Shown: in pieces, positions 16,642-26,757 of the stretch
Layout: every line of letters begins with the position of its first letter
How positions within the stretch are numbered: the first letter of the stretch is position 1
NCBI GenBank assembly: GCA_021773395.1
Contig: JAJFKB010000011.1
Location: forward strand, 62,001 to 126,000
Length of the DNA stretch: 64,000 bases
Origin: Gammaproteobacteria bacterium
GTDB lineage: Bacteria > Pseudomonadota > Gammaproteobacteria > Pseudomonadales > IMCC2047
Reading direction: 5' to 3'
Notes under the pieces: generated by a model
The model's database searches: none
The model's input: only the letters and a program-made list of their open reading frames with translations
What the model was told of the DNA's origin: nothing
Position numbers and translations under genes: made by a program

Positions 16642-19176
16642 TTAGAAGCTATAACGCATATTGACACCATAATAGCGGGGAGCCTGCCAGGATTCCTCAT
16701 TACAACCACATAATGTAGCGAGACCATAACCCATTTGACCTGCTCTCTCGTCAGTGACGTTACGCACCTCAAGAGCTAATTTCAGGTTGTCTTCAGGGCT
16801 ACTCCAACCTAGACGCAGGTTTGTTAGCACATAGCTATCAAACTTATCCGCATCAAAGTTACGCAGGTTGTAGTAAAACTCGTCAGAGTAATTGGAATCG
16901 ATCTGTGCGGACATCATCGAATCACCAACTGCCCACTCGTAACGCACCAAAGCCGTAAACTGAAATTCCGGCGCGTAAGTTGGATCAACATCACTCGCGG
17001 CAAACTCTGATAATCCGTTTAAAGGGACATCTTCAACTGTCGCATCAACCCAGGCGGCGCTGAGTAAAACATCCAGACCTTCAATAGGATTAGTGATCAA
17101 CTCAAGTTCAAGACCAGTAGTATGAGCATCCCTGTTAATGACGACTCCACCGACACCCGCAAACAAAAAGGCCTGGTAATCGGAGTAGTCGTAATAGTAG
17201 ATACTACCATTCAAGCGAGTCTTACCATCTTGAAAGCTTGTTTTAAAACCGGCTTCATAGGAAAGCAAGACTTCTTCGTCATAAGGAAGCGCTGCGTCAC
17301 CACCTGCCAGGAAGTAACTACCTAACAGAGGTGCATTGTAACTGCCCGCTTTAACACCTCTATTGATACCTGCGTAGATCAACATATCCTCTGTCGGCTT
17401 CCAATCAATCTGGATTTTACCCGCCCAAAGGCTTTTGGAGTCGCTGTCCGTGAAGGTAAAGGGTCCGACATACCAGCCAGCGACTGAGCCTGGTGCGCTA
17501 GGATCTACAATATTAACTTTATCGATGGCGTAGGAGGGTAAAACTCCGATATCAACCTGAACGTCTTTTTCCTCTTCCATCAACCGCAAACCAAAAGTGA
17601 ACATCAACGTATCCGATATATCGTACTCATACTGACCAAATATACTGTAGGAATCCGTCTGCAGGTCACCTTTAACTCCAATATCGATGGGAAGAAAAAC
17701 ACCTGGGCCTGCAGGAAATGCAGAAATACTGTTATTGTGCGCCTTAAGACCGTTATCCGGCTGATTGTCGATATTCAGGTAGAAAAGACCAGCAACCCAA
17801 CGACTGTTATCGGTCGAACCACTCAAGCGAAATTCCTGCGTAAAGCTGGTCGCGTCCACCGAGGCATAGTTAGCTAACTGGTTGGCCGGCCCCGAATCAA
17901 CGTCGATAAAAAGCAGTTTTTCATAGTCTTTGTAATCGGTAACCGAAGTAAAGGTCATGCCGTTATCCAGCTCATAATCGATATCCAGGTGCAAGCCCCA
18001 GGTATCGGTTGAGTTAGAGTCCTTAAAGGCAAAATCGCTGGACGTGGTAAAGTCATCGCCATCAGGATCCACGTAACCAAAAAAGTCGCCACCCGGAGTT
18101 AACCTGCCACCACCGGGGCCACCAAATACGGCATCCATAAACGCTTGGTCTGCCAATGGGCCGCCAGGAGGCACACTAAAGTCCGCACCCTGAAACGGAT
18201 CGGCAATAGAGCCAGTATAACCGGGAGGAACAATCGCCCAGTCGGTTGATCCCGCCGGTGTATCAATCACATTGATCACTTCCGGATTACCTGATGGGTT
18301 AACACCAACTACCGCAGTCGTAGGCTTGTTCTGGTATGGGCCGGTGTTCATTTCTGAAGTGGCATAGTTACCGGAAAATGTTATTTCAGCGCGATCATTC
18401 GGCTGAAACGCGAGCGTTAAACGAACAGCCTGGGTGTCATCGTCACCCATATCGGCACCTGCTGCGGCATCCGGCGCTGGATTGAACAGCTGATCCGGGA
18501 AATCATTTTGCAGGTACGGATCCTGATCACTGTGCTTGACCGCGAGACGCGCAGCAAAAGTGTCGGTGATCGGGCCACCGATTGCCGCTTCCACGGTGAA
18601 CAGATTCGCGTCATTGGGCACGTCAAACTCACCATAACTGATGTCCACATAGCCTTCAAACTGATCATAGTTCGGCTTATTGGAAACGAAATGAATCAAG
18701 CCGCCCGTTGCATTACGTCCAAACAGTGTTCCCTGTGGACCTTTTAGAATTTCAACACGTTCGATATCAAACAGGGCAAAGGTCTGCGCCTGAGCAATGG
18801 CCATATACCCTTCATCCAGATAGACAGCGTTCGGCGACTCTACAATATCGTTAAAATCGTTCTGCGTAACACCACGAATGGTAAACTGGGTGTTTTGCCC
18901 GGCAATCGCACCGCCGGTGTGTACACCTGGCGTCAGGCCAGAAACATCAAAACTGCGGGTAATACCCAATTCCTTCATCTGTGTACCGGTAAAAGCTGTT
19001 ACAGCAATACCGACATCTTGCAGGTTTTGCTCACGTTTTTGCGCCGTGACCACAATCTCTTCCAGCACTGCGGCGCTTACTGAACCTGCCAAAAGGGTTG
19101 TCAAACCCAAAGCTACAACCAACGGTTTTGGTGAAAACACACCTACGCCTTGATTTTTATTACTTAACTCTTTCAT
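16642..19176 (-). CDS. TonB-dependent outer-membrane receptor
   Basis: An 844-residue outer-membrane transporter driven by TonB-ExbBD. After a signal peptide (ending VSAAV), the TonB box is visible as EEIVVTAQKREQ, followed by a plug domain (VGIAVTAFTG, IRGVTQNDFND and VEILKGPQGTLFGRNATGG) and a long 22-strand-type barrel ending in the terminal aromatic signature (YYGVNMRYSF). The ligand is not evident; the sequence resembles the broad group of receptors in marine bacteria for polycyclic, terpenoid or sugar substrates rather than classical siderophore receptors. The ATG at 19176 has GGAGGGAG upstream. The two MBL-fold hydrolases immediately upstream may act on the imported compound. Confidence 0.93.
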   Translation of the reverse strand: MKELSNKNQGVGVFSPKPLVVALGLTTLLAGSVSAAVLEEIVVTAQKREQNLQDVGIAVTAFTGTQMKELGITRSFDVSGLTPGVHTGGAIAGQNTQFTIRGVTQNDFNDIVESPNAVYLDEGYMAIAQAQTFALFDIERVEILKGPQGTLFGRNATGGLIHFVSNKPNYDQFEGYVDISYGEFDVPNDANLFTVEAAIGGPITDTFAARLAVKHSDQDPYLQNDFPDQLFNPAPDAAAGADMGDDDTQAVRLTLAFQPNDRAEITFSGNYATSEMNTGPYQNKPTTAVVGVNPSGNPEVINVIDTPAGSTDWAIVPPGYTGSIADPFQGADFSVPPGGPLADQAFMDAVFGGPGGGRLTPGGDFFGYVDPDGDDFTTSSDFAFKDSNSTDTWGLHLDIDYELDNGMTFTSVTDYKDYEKLLFIDVDSGPANQLANYASVDATSFTQEFRLSGSTDNSRWVAGLFYLNIDNQPDNGLKAHNNSISAFPAGPGVFLPIDIGVKGDLQTDSYSIFGQYEYDISDTLMFTFGLRLMEEEKDVQVDIGVLPSYAIDKVNIVDPSAPGSVAGWYVGPFTFTDSDSKSLWAGKIQIDWKPTEDMLIYAGINRGVKAGSYNAPLLGSYFLAGGDAALPYDEEVLLSYEAGFKTSFQDGKTRLNGSIYYYDYSDYQAFLFAGVGGVVINRDAHTTGLELELITNPIEGLDVLLSAAWVDATVEDVPLNGLSEFAASDVDPTYAPEFQFTALVRYEWAVGDSMMSAQIDSNYSDEFYYNLRNFDADKFDSYVLTNLRLGWSSPEDNLKLALEVRNVTDERAGQMGYGLATLCGCNEESWQAPRYYGVNMRYSF

Positions 19177-19308
19177 GCTGCTCCCTCCTGAGAAACTGCA
19201 ATCGAACAAATAAAAATTAATTTAAACATAAAATTTATAGCAACACCATTTTTATGTTGCCATTTACAACTACTCCTCCAAAGCTCCCGCCACTCGGCCG
19301 ATTTGACC

Positions 19309-20223
19309 TTAAAGCGACACTTCATCGGCAAGCAACACGCCAGGATTTGGCGTATCTTCAAGCCCATAACCACCCATCAGGTAGTGGTGGACTATACGCA
19401 GGGCAATCATACCAATATGGTCTTCAAAGCCCTCCATATCTCCAAACTGTTCGCGCAACTTCTCGCCAACATAACCCGCCATAGGCTCAATCGCCCAGAT
19501 CGGGACAAATTCCTGAAAAGCATTCTGGCATTCCACCTGAACAGCCTCTATAAAATCACAACCTCTTATGAATGCCGCCCTGTCACTCACCTCATATCTT
19601 CCCGGCACAAACATATGCCATTCAAGCTCCAGAAAGCCACGCATAAATTTAACAAAGTTGGCAATATGATAATCCGGCAAAAAACCATATTTGGCATTAT
19701 CTAAAATCGTATCCGAAGAAAACAGCAGTTTTTCCTCTGCGAAATAAGCACTGAGATTGCCGGAGCCGTGGGTCGGGCCAGGATTCAACAGCACCAACTC
19801 AATGCCATCAATGCTGATTTTATTTTCCTGTCCAGTTACTACGCGATTCGGCGCTAGCTGACCTTCAGCCCCTCGCACTTTTACCACCTTGGCACAAATT
19901 TTATCGGCAATAATTTCAGCTTCCGGTGCAAGATCAGCGGCAAAGCCCGTATGATCCAGATGATCGTGGCTATAGACAACTGTGCCAATTGTCTTGCCAG
20001 GAACAGAATTTTCAATCGCCCGCTTATAGGCTCTGGCCTTACCCGGAGTTCCAAATGTGTCAAAAGCAATAACGCTATTATCAGCCTCGACAAATATCGT
20101 TCTACATTGACCATCGGTCACTGTCCACAAGCGATCCGATAACTGTTTGGCTTGCATCTCTGGCTCAGCTGCCAAGTAAGTTTGGGCAGCTTCGAGGGTA
20201 AACATTCCACGATTTTCACTCAT
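19309..20223 (-). CDS. MBL-fold metallo-hydrolase A
   Basis: A 304-residue metallo-beta-lactamase-fold hydrolase with the metal motif SHDHLDHTG near residues 85-93. Further ligands follow in GPTHGSGNLS (His near 153) and the LFSSDT strand (Asp near 171). The protein has no signal peptide, so it is probably cytoplasmic. Its closest relative in the window is the adjacent gene at 20241, sharing order of motifs and the ending LMGGYGLEDTPNPG versus LSGGWGIEGNMKPD. The pair lies upstream of the TonB receptor gene on the same strand. The substrate is unknown. Confidence 0.85.
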   Translation of the reverse strand: MSENRGMFTLEAAQTYLAAEPEMQAKQLSDRLWTVTDGQCRTIFVEADNSVIAFDTFGTPGKARAYKRAIENSVPGKTIGTVVYSHDHLDHTGFAADLAPEAEIIADKICAKVVKVRGAEGQLAPNRVVTGQENKISIDGIELVLLNPGPTHGSGNLSAYFAEEKLLFSSDTILDNAKYGFLPDYHIANFVKFMRGFLELEWHMFVPGRYEVSDRAAFIRGCDFIEAVQVECQNAFQEFVPIWAIEPMAGYVGEKLREQFGDMEGFEDHIGMIALRIVHHYLMGGYGLEDTPNPGVLLADEVSL

Positions 20224-20240
20224 CTTCTTAGTCCAACCGC

Positions 20241-21182
20241 CTATAAAGGAGCTGTTGCAAGTAATGGTGCAGTATCAGGCTTCATATTGCCCTCAATACC
20301 CCACCCACCGCTCAGGTATTGCTGCATATAACGCGATAAATTCATTGCTGCATATTCGTAATAGCGAAATTGACTCTGATAAAGAGGCCCTAGTTTTTCG
20401 TCGGTATAGCTGTTGAGGCCCTTCCAGTCATGCGGGTCAACGCCATCAATGATCGCCTGCTGACCAAACTCAAACAGATGCTCCCAGAAATCCAGAATCT
20501 CAATAAACTGCTGACGATTAATTACCCAGAAATGACCCGGCACGAAAATATCCCAGTCTAGACTGAGGAAGCGTTTCATCACCGGTATGTAATGGGTCAA
20601 ATGCCAGTCCATTAGGTAGGTGTAACCAACGCCGGGCGCTACGGTATCGACCATAAACAGGACTTTGCTTTGCGGAAAATAAGCCGCTATATTTCCGTCA
20701 CCGTGGGTAGGTCCGGGATAAATTAGCTCAAAATAGCAATCATCAATCAGATAAGATTTGCGCTCCCCTTCCCAAACTTCATTGGCGGGCAGTTGTCCGT
20801 CTGATTGACGAGCGACTATCACTTGGTTGGCATAACTGTGCGCAATAATATCAGCCGTTGGCGCCAAATCCGCAGCGTAACCACAATGATCGAGATGCTC
20901 GTGGGAATATACGATGGAATGAATCGGTTTTTTAGGGAATACGCGCCCTATGGCCGCGCCATAAGCTCTCGCAGTACCCGGTGTGGTCAGCGTATCAAAA
21001 GCAATAGTTCCCTTTTTCCCTTCCAGGAAAATCGTTCGATAAATACCTTCACTCGCAGTCCAGATATTATCTCTAACCGGCTGATAGGTAATGTCTCGCC
21101 ATGCACCCTGAACCGTGAGATTACCAATGGTAAAAATCCCACAGTGTTCACAGGGCTTATCATTTTCTTCTTTTTGAGACAT
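20241..21182 (-). CDS. MBL-fold metallo-hydrolase B
   Basis: A 313-residue paralogue of the downstream MBL-fold gene, 17 bases away. The metal motif SHEHLDHCG lies near residues 106-114, with GPTHGDGNIAAYF and LFMVDT as later ligand strands. The N-terminus contains a CEHCG pair not found in the paralogue. GGAGAG lies 9 bases before the ATG. The two proteins could form a heterodimer or handle related substrates; this is inferred from adjacency and similarity. Confidence 0.85.
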   Translation of the reverse strand: MSQKEENDKPCEHCGIFTIGNLTVQGAWRDITYQPVRDNIWTASEGIYRTIFLEGKKGTIAFDTLTTPGTARAYGAAIGRVFPKKPIHSIVYSHEHLDHCGYAADLAPTADIIAHSYANQVIVARQSDGQLPANEVWEGERKSYLIDDCYFELIYPGPTHGDGNIAAYFPQSKVLFMVDTVAPGVGYTYLMDWHLTHYIPVMKRFLSLDWDIFVPGHFWVINRQQFIEILDFWEHLFEFGQQAIIDGVDPHDWKGLNSYTDEKLGPLYQSQFRYYEYAAMNLSRYMQQYLSGGWGIEGNMKPDTAPLLATAPL

Positions 21183-21507
21183 TAAACTGGCTCTCCAAGC
21201 TAGGTGGTGTGCCGCGGTTCAGTACACAAATGTGCCACCTTAATGTTTTCGTTATTTGGCGCGTCCGGTTGATTTAATTGGTCTATTATTCTCGAATCAC
21301 CACCAATCAAATCTCCCAATTATATTAGAACTTTACGAACAACCCGTCTTGCATATGCGCGCTCTTTTTTTTGTCTCAAAGGGAAGTTCCCGGCTAATTA
21401 CCAGCAAGGAAAAGCTGTTTCCAGGTAATGCTTATTTTTTGAACCGACAAACCCTAGGGGCGGCGCAAAAGAGGCCGGCCCCCGTAAAACTTATATGTGG
21501 GAGGAAA
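21183..21507. other. Intergenic region, no gene recognised
   Basis: This 325-base stretch separates the MBL hydrolase pair from cysE. It contains only short frames and an imperfect GC-rich hairpin near 21457-21484 (GGGGCGGC against GGCCGGCCCC) that could terminate cysE transcription but lacks a T-run. Confidence 0.4.
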
Positions 21508-22305
21508 TTACTGTTCAACACCAACCTTGGGTGCATCTTTATCTGGCTCCACTGCATCCTGCTCATCCAGCAGTTCTTCACACTTAAGCTCAGGAAGCTC
21601 CTTATCGCAGTAGTCACTTCCCATCTGCTTGAGTGCTGAGCACATCCCTTCTATCTTGCTATCCACAGCATGCATGTGGTCTAGAATCGCAAATATCGAT
21701 TTAGTCACCGGATCCGGCATATCCCGTGTGACGCCATAGGCATCAAAACCGATTTTATCAGCCATCGCTTGTCTTCTGGCTGCATCCTCATCCCCCTTGG
21801 CAATTATACGGCCGGGTATACCTACCGCCGTCGCTCCGGCTGGCACATCTCTAGTCACTACTGCGTTGGAGCCAATACGCGCACCCTCACCGATAGTAAT
21901 CGGACCTAACACCTTGGCCCCAGCTCCCACTACCACCCCTGCTTCCAGGGTTGGGTGCCGTTTGCCCTTATCCCAACTGGTCCCGCCCAAGGTTACCCCG
22001 TGATATAGCGTCACATCATCGGCAACCTCAGCGGTTTCACCAATTACAACACCCATCCCATGATCGATAAAAAAACGACGTCCAATCTTTGCTCCTGGAT
22101 GTATTTCAATACCCGTCATCCAGCGGCTAAAGCTTGAAATGGTACGCGCCAACCATTTCCAACCTTTACTCCATAGCCAATAGCTAAGGCGGTGAAGCAT
22201 CAGCGCATGGACACCGGGGTAATTTGTCAACACCTCAAAAGAAGTTCTCGCCGCAGGATCACGGTCGAATACGCAATTGATATCTTCTTTAATCCTTTCA
22301 AACAT
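21508..22305 (-). CDS. cysE: Serine O-acetyltransferase
   Basis: CysE acetylates L-serine with acetyl-CoA, the first step of cysteine synthesis. The 265-residue protein has an N-terminal helical part (residues 1-65) and a left-handed beta-helix of hexapeptide repeats ([51 protein letters not shown]). The catalytic His/Asp are in [13 protein letters not shown] and [11 protein letters not shown]. It resembles the shorter EpsC/SRPG-type SAT, with an acidic C-terminal extension rich in Glu, Asp and Lys. trmJ lies on the same strand about 800 bases upstream, reflecting the common trmJ-cysE neighbourhood. Confidence 0.93.
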   Translation of the reverse strand: MFERIKEDINCVFDRDPAARTSFEVLTNYPGVHALMLHRLSYWLWSKGWKWLARTISSFSRWMTGIEIHPGAKIGRRFFIDHGMGVVIGETAEVADDVTLYHGVTLGGTSWDKGKRHPTLEAGVVVGAGAKVLGPITIGEGARIGSNAVVTRDVPAGATAVGIPGRIIAKGDEDAARRQAMADKIGFDAYGVTRDMPDPVTKSIFAILDHMHAVDSKIEGMCSALKQMGSDYCDKELPELKCEELLDEQDAVEPDKDAPKVGVEQ

Positions 22306-22447
22306 AAACTTTCATTCACTTCCGTTAAAGTAATTATCCAACCTGTCGACCTAGATCAATAAATCAGCATTAAAAATGGATATAGTAACACCCTTACGAG
22401 TACCTTGATCGCAGTACTTTTACGCAGCCGCTTTAGGTTGATGAATA

Positions 22448-22693
22448 TTAATCACCACCAGACATCGGCAAACTCCGATCAATGGGACAGATTACGTCCA
22501 GGAACACCAGCGTACTGCCTGATTTTGCTATCCGTAGTTTGCTATCCGTAGAGAGTTGTCTGGTTTTCGAAACAGGTTCCATTTTATTGCTAATTCCAAT
22601 AGCTGTATAGCCGTATATGGAAAGGGACCTGACAATACAATTAGTAACCAATAATACAATAAAAATTTTTATTAGCTTTTTCAAAATAATCAA
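22448..22693 (-). CDS. Possible small protein, doubtful
   Basis: An 81-codon frame with a hydrophobic start (KKLIKIFIVLLVTNCIV) that could be a signal anchor, but no family resemblance. The intergenic DNA is A/T-rich and contains a short direct repeat (TTTGCTATCCGTAG twice near 22525-22550) inside the frame. It may be spurious; it is listed because the region otherwise holds no gene. Confidence 0.2.
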   Translation of the reverse strand: MIILKKLIKIFIVLLVTNCIVRSLSIYGYTAIGISNKMEPVSKTRQLSTDSKLRIAKSGSTLVFLDVICPIDRSLPMSGGD

Positions 22694-22811
22694 TTATAAC
22701 TAAATTAAGCATATTGATAAAAATATACAAAAAACAATAGGGCTTACAGGAGTTTCCCTTCGCTAAACAACGTGGAAATCAGATCGTTTTTTGACTTGTT
22801 AGGGGATTACG

Positions 22812-23030
22812 TTGAAAAAGCAATATCGAACCGGCGAGATGGAACATTATCCTTTTCGAAGCGAAAGGTTTTATCACTCCAATAATGCATGGTATTTTCT
22901 GATCAGAGGAGGCGCCACAAAGGGCCCTTTCCAGCATCGTTCAGAGGCTGAACAGGCATTGCATAATTACATAACGACACAGCAACGTCTAAATCAGGTT
23001 TTTCATCAGGCAAAAGAATGCTTGCAGTAA
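22812..23030 (+). CDS. Small conserved protein, DUF6316-like
   Basis: A 72-residue soluble basic protein. The central pattern RFYHSNNAWYFLIRGGATKGPF, split by turns, followed by a helix (SEAEQALHNYI), resembles small DUF6316-type proteins found in marine gammaproteobacteria; the assignment is from memory of the pattern. Its start is TTG at 22812 with AGGGGA upstream. No functional data can be given. It is transcribed opposite to its neighbours. Confidence 0.6.
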   Translation: MKKQYRTGEMEHYPFRSERFYHSNNAWYFLIRGGATKGPFQHRSEAEQALHNYITTQQRLNQVFHQAKECLQ

Positions 23031-23107
23031 ACGGAACAACTTAAGTAGTGATCGTCTGCAGCTGTAATGAACAGAAGTAGCTCAGTCAACCTGACCCTTA
23101 CTAACTA

Positions 23108-23851
23108 TCACTTATCACTTTGCACCAGCTTTTGCGTAGCCGTCAAAATACCTCGTAACAGATTTATTTCCACCTGATCAGGTCGGCTGCGCAAATATAG
23201 ACGTTTTAGCCGGGTCATCAACTGCCGCGGGTTCTTTGGGTTGATCACTTTCAGCTCTACCAGCGTTTCCTCCAGGTGCTTAAAGAAACGTTGAATTTCT
23301 TCATTAGTAGCTGCCTCAACATCCCATTCAGTACCCCAATCCCAGGCATTATTTAGCTGGGATTTCGCCAATGCAGCCACCCGAAGTTCATAGCATACCA
23401 CCTGCACCGCAGCGCCCAGGTTGAGCGAGCTGTATTCAGCATTAGTAGGGATTTGCAAATGGAATTGACACTGCTGTAATTCCTGGTTTGTCAGACCACG
23501 ATCTTCTCTTCCAAATAGAATCGCAATTTTATGCTCGTCGGGTTCAGCCGCAATCGTCTCGGCCGCCTGACGCACATCCATGACAGGCCATGGAATACTG
23601 CGGTCTCGGGCACTGGTACCAACAACCAGGTGACAACCTTGAGTGGCCACTTCCAGAGAATCGCAAACAATTGCATTTTCGAGCAGGTCCAGTGCTGATG
23701 CCGCGCGCCAAACGGCCTTATCATCTGGATACTGTTTTGGCGCGACCAGATAAAGCTGACTTAAACCCATATTTTTCATAGCACGCGCCGCCGCACCGAT
23801 ATTACCAGGGTGCGAAGTGTGGATAAGAACTATACGGACTTTATTCAGCAT
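23108..23851 (-). CDS. trmJ: tRNA (cytidine/uridine-32-2'-O)-methyltransferase TrmJ
   Basis: A SPOUT-class methyltransferase that modifies the 2'-hydroxyl of position 32 in several tRNAs using S-adenosylmethionine. The N-terminus (VRIVLIHTSHPGNIGAAARA) and the knot motifs LFGREDRGLTN and PTNAEYSSLNLGAAVQVV are diagnostic. The C-terminal helical extension (FFKHLEETLVEL...) is normal. The ATG at 23851 is preferred because the family begins with this segment; the frame remains open to 23902. It lies downstream of secF on the same strand. Confidence 0.93.
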   Translation of the reverse strand: MLNKVRIVLIHTSHPGNIGAAARAMKNMGLSQLYLVAPKQYPDDKAVWRAASALDLLENAIVCDSLEVATQGCHLVVGTSARDRSIPWPVMDVRQAAETIAAEPDEHKIAILFGREDRGLTNQELQQCQFHLQIPTNAEYSSLNLGAAVQVVCYELRVAALAKSQLNNAWDWGTEWDVEAATNEEIQRFFKHLEETLVELKVINPKNPRQLMTRLKRLYLRSRPDQVEINLLRGILTATQKLVQSDK

Positions 23852-23912
23852 AAAAAATGAGAACTCTTCTGGATCAGGCAAACCCTGACCCATTGAATTC
23901 AATTAAGGCGCG

Positions 23913-24836
23913 CTATGGCATACCATCCTGCTCTACCCCCTCTTTGACTGGCAACATCAAATCCTCTTTGCTGATTCCCAGTGCCAGCAATACGTTGGCA
24001 GCCACATAAATCGATGAATAAGTACCAACAAGCACTCCAATGGTCAGAGCAATTGAAAAACCGTGGATTAACTCACCACCAAAAACAAACAGTGCCAACA
24101 ACACCATGATGGTCGTTAACGAGGTTACCAGAGTACGGGAAAGCGTTTGATTCAATGATGTATTAATAATATCCAGTGCAGATCCCTTGCGTATCTTTCG
24201 AAAATTTTCTCGAATGCGGTCGGCAACCACGATGGTATCATTCAGCGAATAACCGATAACCGCCAGCAAGGCTGCCAGCACGGTCAGATCGAAATTCCAC
24301 TTAAACCAGGAAAAAATACCCAGCACAATCAGTACATCATGAGCCAGCGCAACCACCGCGCCTAGAGAAAACTTCAGCTGAAAACGGAACGTCACATAAA
24401 GCATAACTACAGCGAGCGCAAACAGCATCCCCAAGCCACCCTGCTCGCGCAGCTCTTCACCAACCTGCGAGCCCACGAATTCAGAGCGCCTGAGTTCTAC
24501 ATCAAACTTTCCCTGTTCGCTGAGAACTGCGATAACCTCTTCGCCCACTTCAGGACTAAATCCCTGAGGCAATCGAACCAAAACTTCAGTGTCCGCGCCA
24601 AAATGCTGAACCGTAGGACTTAAATAACCTGCCTCTTCAAGCTGATTTCGGATAGTAGCGACATTGGCTGACTCTTTATAGCTCACTTCTACGAGCGTGC
24701 CACCGGTAAAATCCAGCCCAAATGACAGCTTATTAATAACCAGCGAGGCAATGGAAGCTACAACTAACAGGATGGAAATGACAGCAGCAATTTTTCGCTT
24801 GCCCATGAAATCCCAGTTTAATTCTTTAGCTGACAC
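23913..24836 (-). CDS. secF: Protein translocase subunit SecF
   Basis: SecF works with SecD to draw proteins across the inner membrane after SecA/SecYEG translocation, powered by the ion gradient. The 307-residue sequence has six membrane segments, with the first followed by the SecF motif FGLDFTGGTLVEVSY (about 34-48) and the conserved VIGYSLNDTIVVADRIREN in TM4-TM5. The start is GTG at 24836, after AGGGG. It follows secD by 9 bases. Confidence 0.97.
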   Translation of the reverse strand: MSAKELNWDFMGKRKIAAVISILLVVASIASLVINKLSFGLDFTGGTLVEVSYKESANVATIRNQLEEAGYLSPTVQHFGADTEVLVRLPQGFSPEVGEEVIAVLSEQGKFDVELRRSEFVGSQVGEELREQGGLGMLFALAVVMLYVTFRFQLKFSLGAVVALAHDVLIVLGIFSWFKWNFDLTVLAALLAVIGYSLNDTIVVADRIRENFRKIRKGSALDIINTSLNQTLSRTLVTSLTTIMVLLALFVFGGELIHGFSIALTIGVLVGTYSSIYVAANVLLALGISKEDLMLPVKEGVEQDGMP

Positions 24837-24845
24837 AGTAAGCCC

Positions 24846-26702
24846 CTATATCCAAAGTTTCTTAATATTGCGCCGGCCATAGGTCAAATTGACCATCGCA
24901 CGCGTAACCACAATTGCCGTAAACATCGAGGTAAGTATGCCAATAGACAGTGTTACGGCAAAACCTTTTACCGGCCCGGTGCCCACAGCGAACAGGATCA
25001 ATGCTACCAACAAAGTTGTTATATTGGCGTCGAAAATAGTTTCAAACGCCCGCTCATATCCCGCGTGTATAGCCGACTGCGGCGGCAAACCATTTTTCAG
25101 CTCTTCCCGTATACGCGCAAATATCAGCACATTTGCATCCACCGCCATACCGATCGTTAATACAATACCGGCAATACCCGGCAAGGTGAGCGTCGCAGAC
25201 AGAATGGACATGACTGCCACCAACATCACCATATTAAATGCCAATGCTATATTTGCGTAAAGACCGAAAACCCGGTAGTACAGGAGCATAAACAACACAA
25301 CCAAACCCAAGCCAATTTGTACTGACTTGACACCCAGGTCGATATTTTCCTGCCCCAGACTCGGACCAACCGTGCGCTCTTCTACAAAATAGATTGGCGC
25401 AGCAAGGGAACCTGCTCTGAGCAACAGAGCCAGCTCTGATGATTCCTGAGGATTATCCAGGCCAGTAATACGAAAGCGGTTACCCAGTGCGGTTTGAATA
25501 GTCGCGAGGCTGATAATACTCTTCTCGACGATCTTTTCGCTCTCTTGAAGCATTTCGCCATCGACTTCCTTAAAACTACTGCGGGTCTTGTGCTCAATAA
25601 AGAGCACCGCCATGCGACGCTTCACCGCATTTCGAGTGACCCGGTTCATTAATTTCCCACCCTTGGCATCAAGGGTAATATTTACTTCAGGCTGACCATT
25701 TTCGTCAAAACCTGCTGCGGCATTAGCAACACTACTGCCGGTAATAATGATATTTTTTTCAACGCTAGCCGAAGAAGGTACCGTATTTTTGTTTCTAAAA
25801 ACATACTCTTCAGTACGACTCGATAACTCATCCGATTTTGCTTCCAGGCGAAACTCCAGGTTCGCCGTAGCACCGATAATTCGTTTCGCCAGCGCTGTGT
25901 CCTGAATGCCGGGCAATTCAACCACAATGCGGTTTCGCCCCTGTCTTTGTACCAGTGGTTCGGCAACTCCCAACTCATTCACACGGTTACGCAGTGTGGT
26001 CAGGTTTTGCTTAATTGCGTAATCTTCAATTTCTCTTAACTTGGACTCGAGCAGCGCCAAACTTAAAAAATATCCGCCCTCCTCATCCTTATCCGAAAGT
26101 TGAAATTCTTTATAGTTTTCACGTAATGCTGCTTGCGCTTTTCCCCGCAGTTCTTCCTCTGCGAATTTGATGACGATGTTTCCGGAGCTCACTTCTACGA
26201 ATCGGTACTTTAATCGCTCTTCACGCAATAGGTTGCGTATTTCACTGACATATACTTCCAGACGCTGCTCGACGGCTTTGGCCATATCCACTTCCATCAG
26301 AAAGTGCACACCACCGCGCAAATCCAATCCCAGCTTCATTGGCGAAGCGCCAAATTTCAACAACCATTCCGGGGTGGTTGGGGCCAGGTTTAATGCCACC
26401 AGATAATCATCACCCAAGGCTTGTTTTGCCAAAGCCTTGGCATGCAACTGAGTCTCCCCATCAGCAAAACGAATCAATATATTTTTCTGCGTCAAGTCAG
26501 CGCTTTTATAAGCAATACCTGCCCCATCCAAAGCACTCTCTACTCGCTTTAATACAGCCTGATCCGTTACCGTCGCACTACTGGCACCAGAAATTTGCAA
26601 TGCCGGATCATCCGGGTAAATGTTAGGGGTGGCATAAATGATACCCATGGCCAGCACGACCAGTACCATCAAATATTTCCACATGGGATATCTATTGAGC
26701 AT
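24846..26702 (-). CDS. secD: Protein translocase subunit SecD
   Basis: SecD is the larger partner of SecF. The 618-residue protein has an N-terminal membrane segment, the motif MKLGLDLRGGVHFLMEVD (near 117-134), a large periplasmic P1 domain, and five C-terminal membrane segments with IVLTIGMAVDANVLIFARIREE (about 516-537). Length and order are typical of proteobacterial SecD. It is third in the tgt-yajC-secD-secF operon. Confidence 0.97.
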   Translation of the reverse strand: MLNRYPMWKYLMVLVVLAMGIIYATPNIYPDDPALQISGASSATVTDQAVLKRVESALDGAGIAYKSADLTQKNILIRFADGETQLHAKALAKQALGDDYLVALNLAPTTPEWLLKFGASPMKLGLDLRGGVHFLMEVDMAKAVEQRLEVYVSEIRNLLREERLKYRFVEVSSGNIVIKFAEEELRGKAQAALRENYKEFQLSDKDEEGGYFLSLALLESKLREIEDYAIKQNLTTLRNRVNELGVAEPLVQRQGRNRIVVELPGIQDTALAKRIIGATANLEFRLEAKSDELSSRTEEYVFRNKNTVPSSASVEKNIIITGSSVANAAAGFDENGQPEVNITLDAKGGKLMNRVTRNAVKRRMAVLFIEHKTRSSFKEVDGEMLQESEKIVEKSIISLATIQTALGNRFRITGLDNPQESSELALLLRAGSLAAPIYFVEERTVGPSLGQENIDLGVKSVQIGLGLVVLFMLLYYRVFGLYANIALAFNMVMLVAVMSILSATLTLPGIAGIVLTIGMAVDANVLIFARIREELKNGLPPQSAIHAGYERAFETIFDANITTLLVALILFAVGTGPVKGFAVTLSIGILTSMFTAIVVTRAMVNLTYGRRNIKKLWI

Positions 26703-26757
26703 TCAATTACCTTATTTTATTTTCTGCTGACGATTTTCTGTCAGGGCATCAGCATTG

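Noticed and set aside
22340-22365. FNR-like sequence before cysE (GATCAAT)
   Set aside because: Only one half-site fits; the other half is GTCGA.
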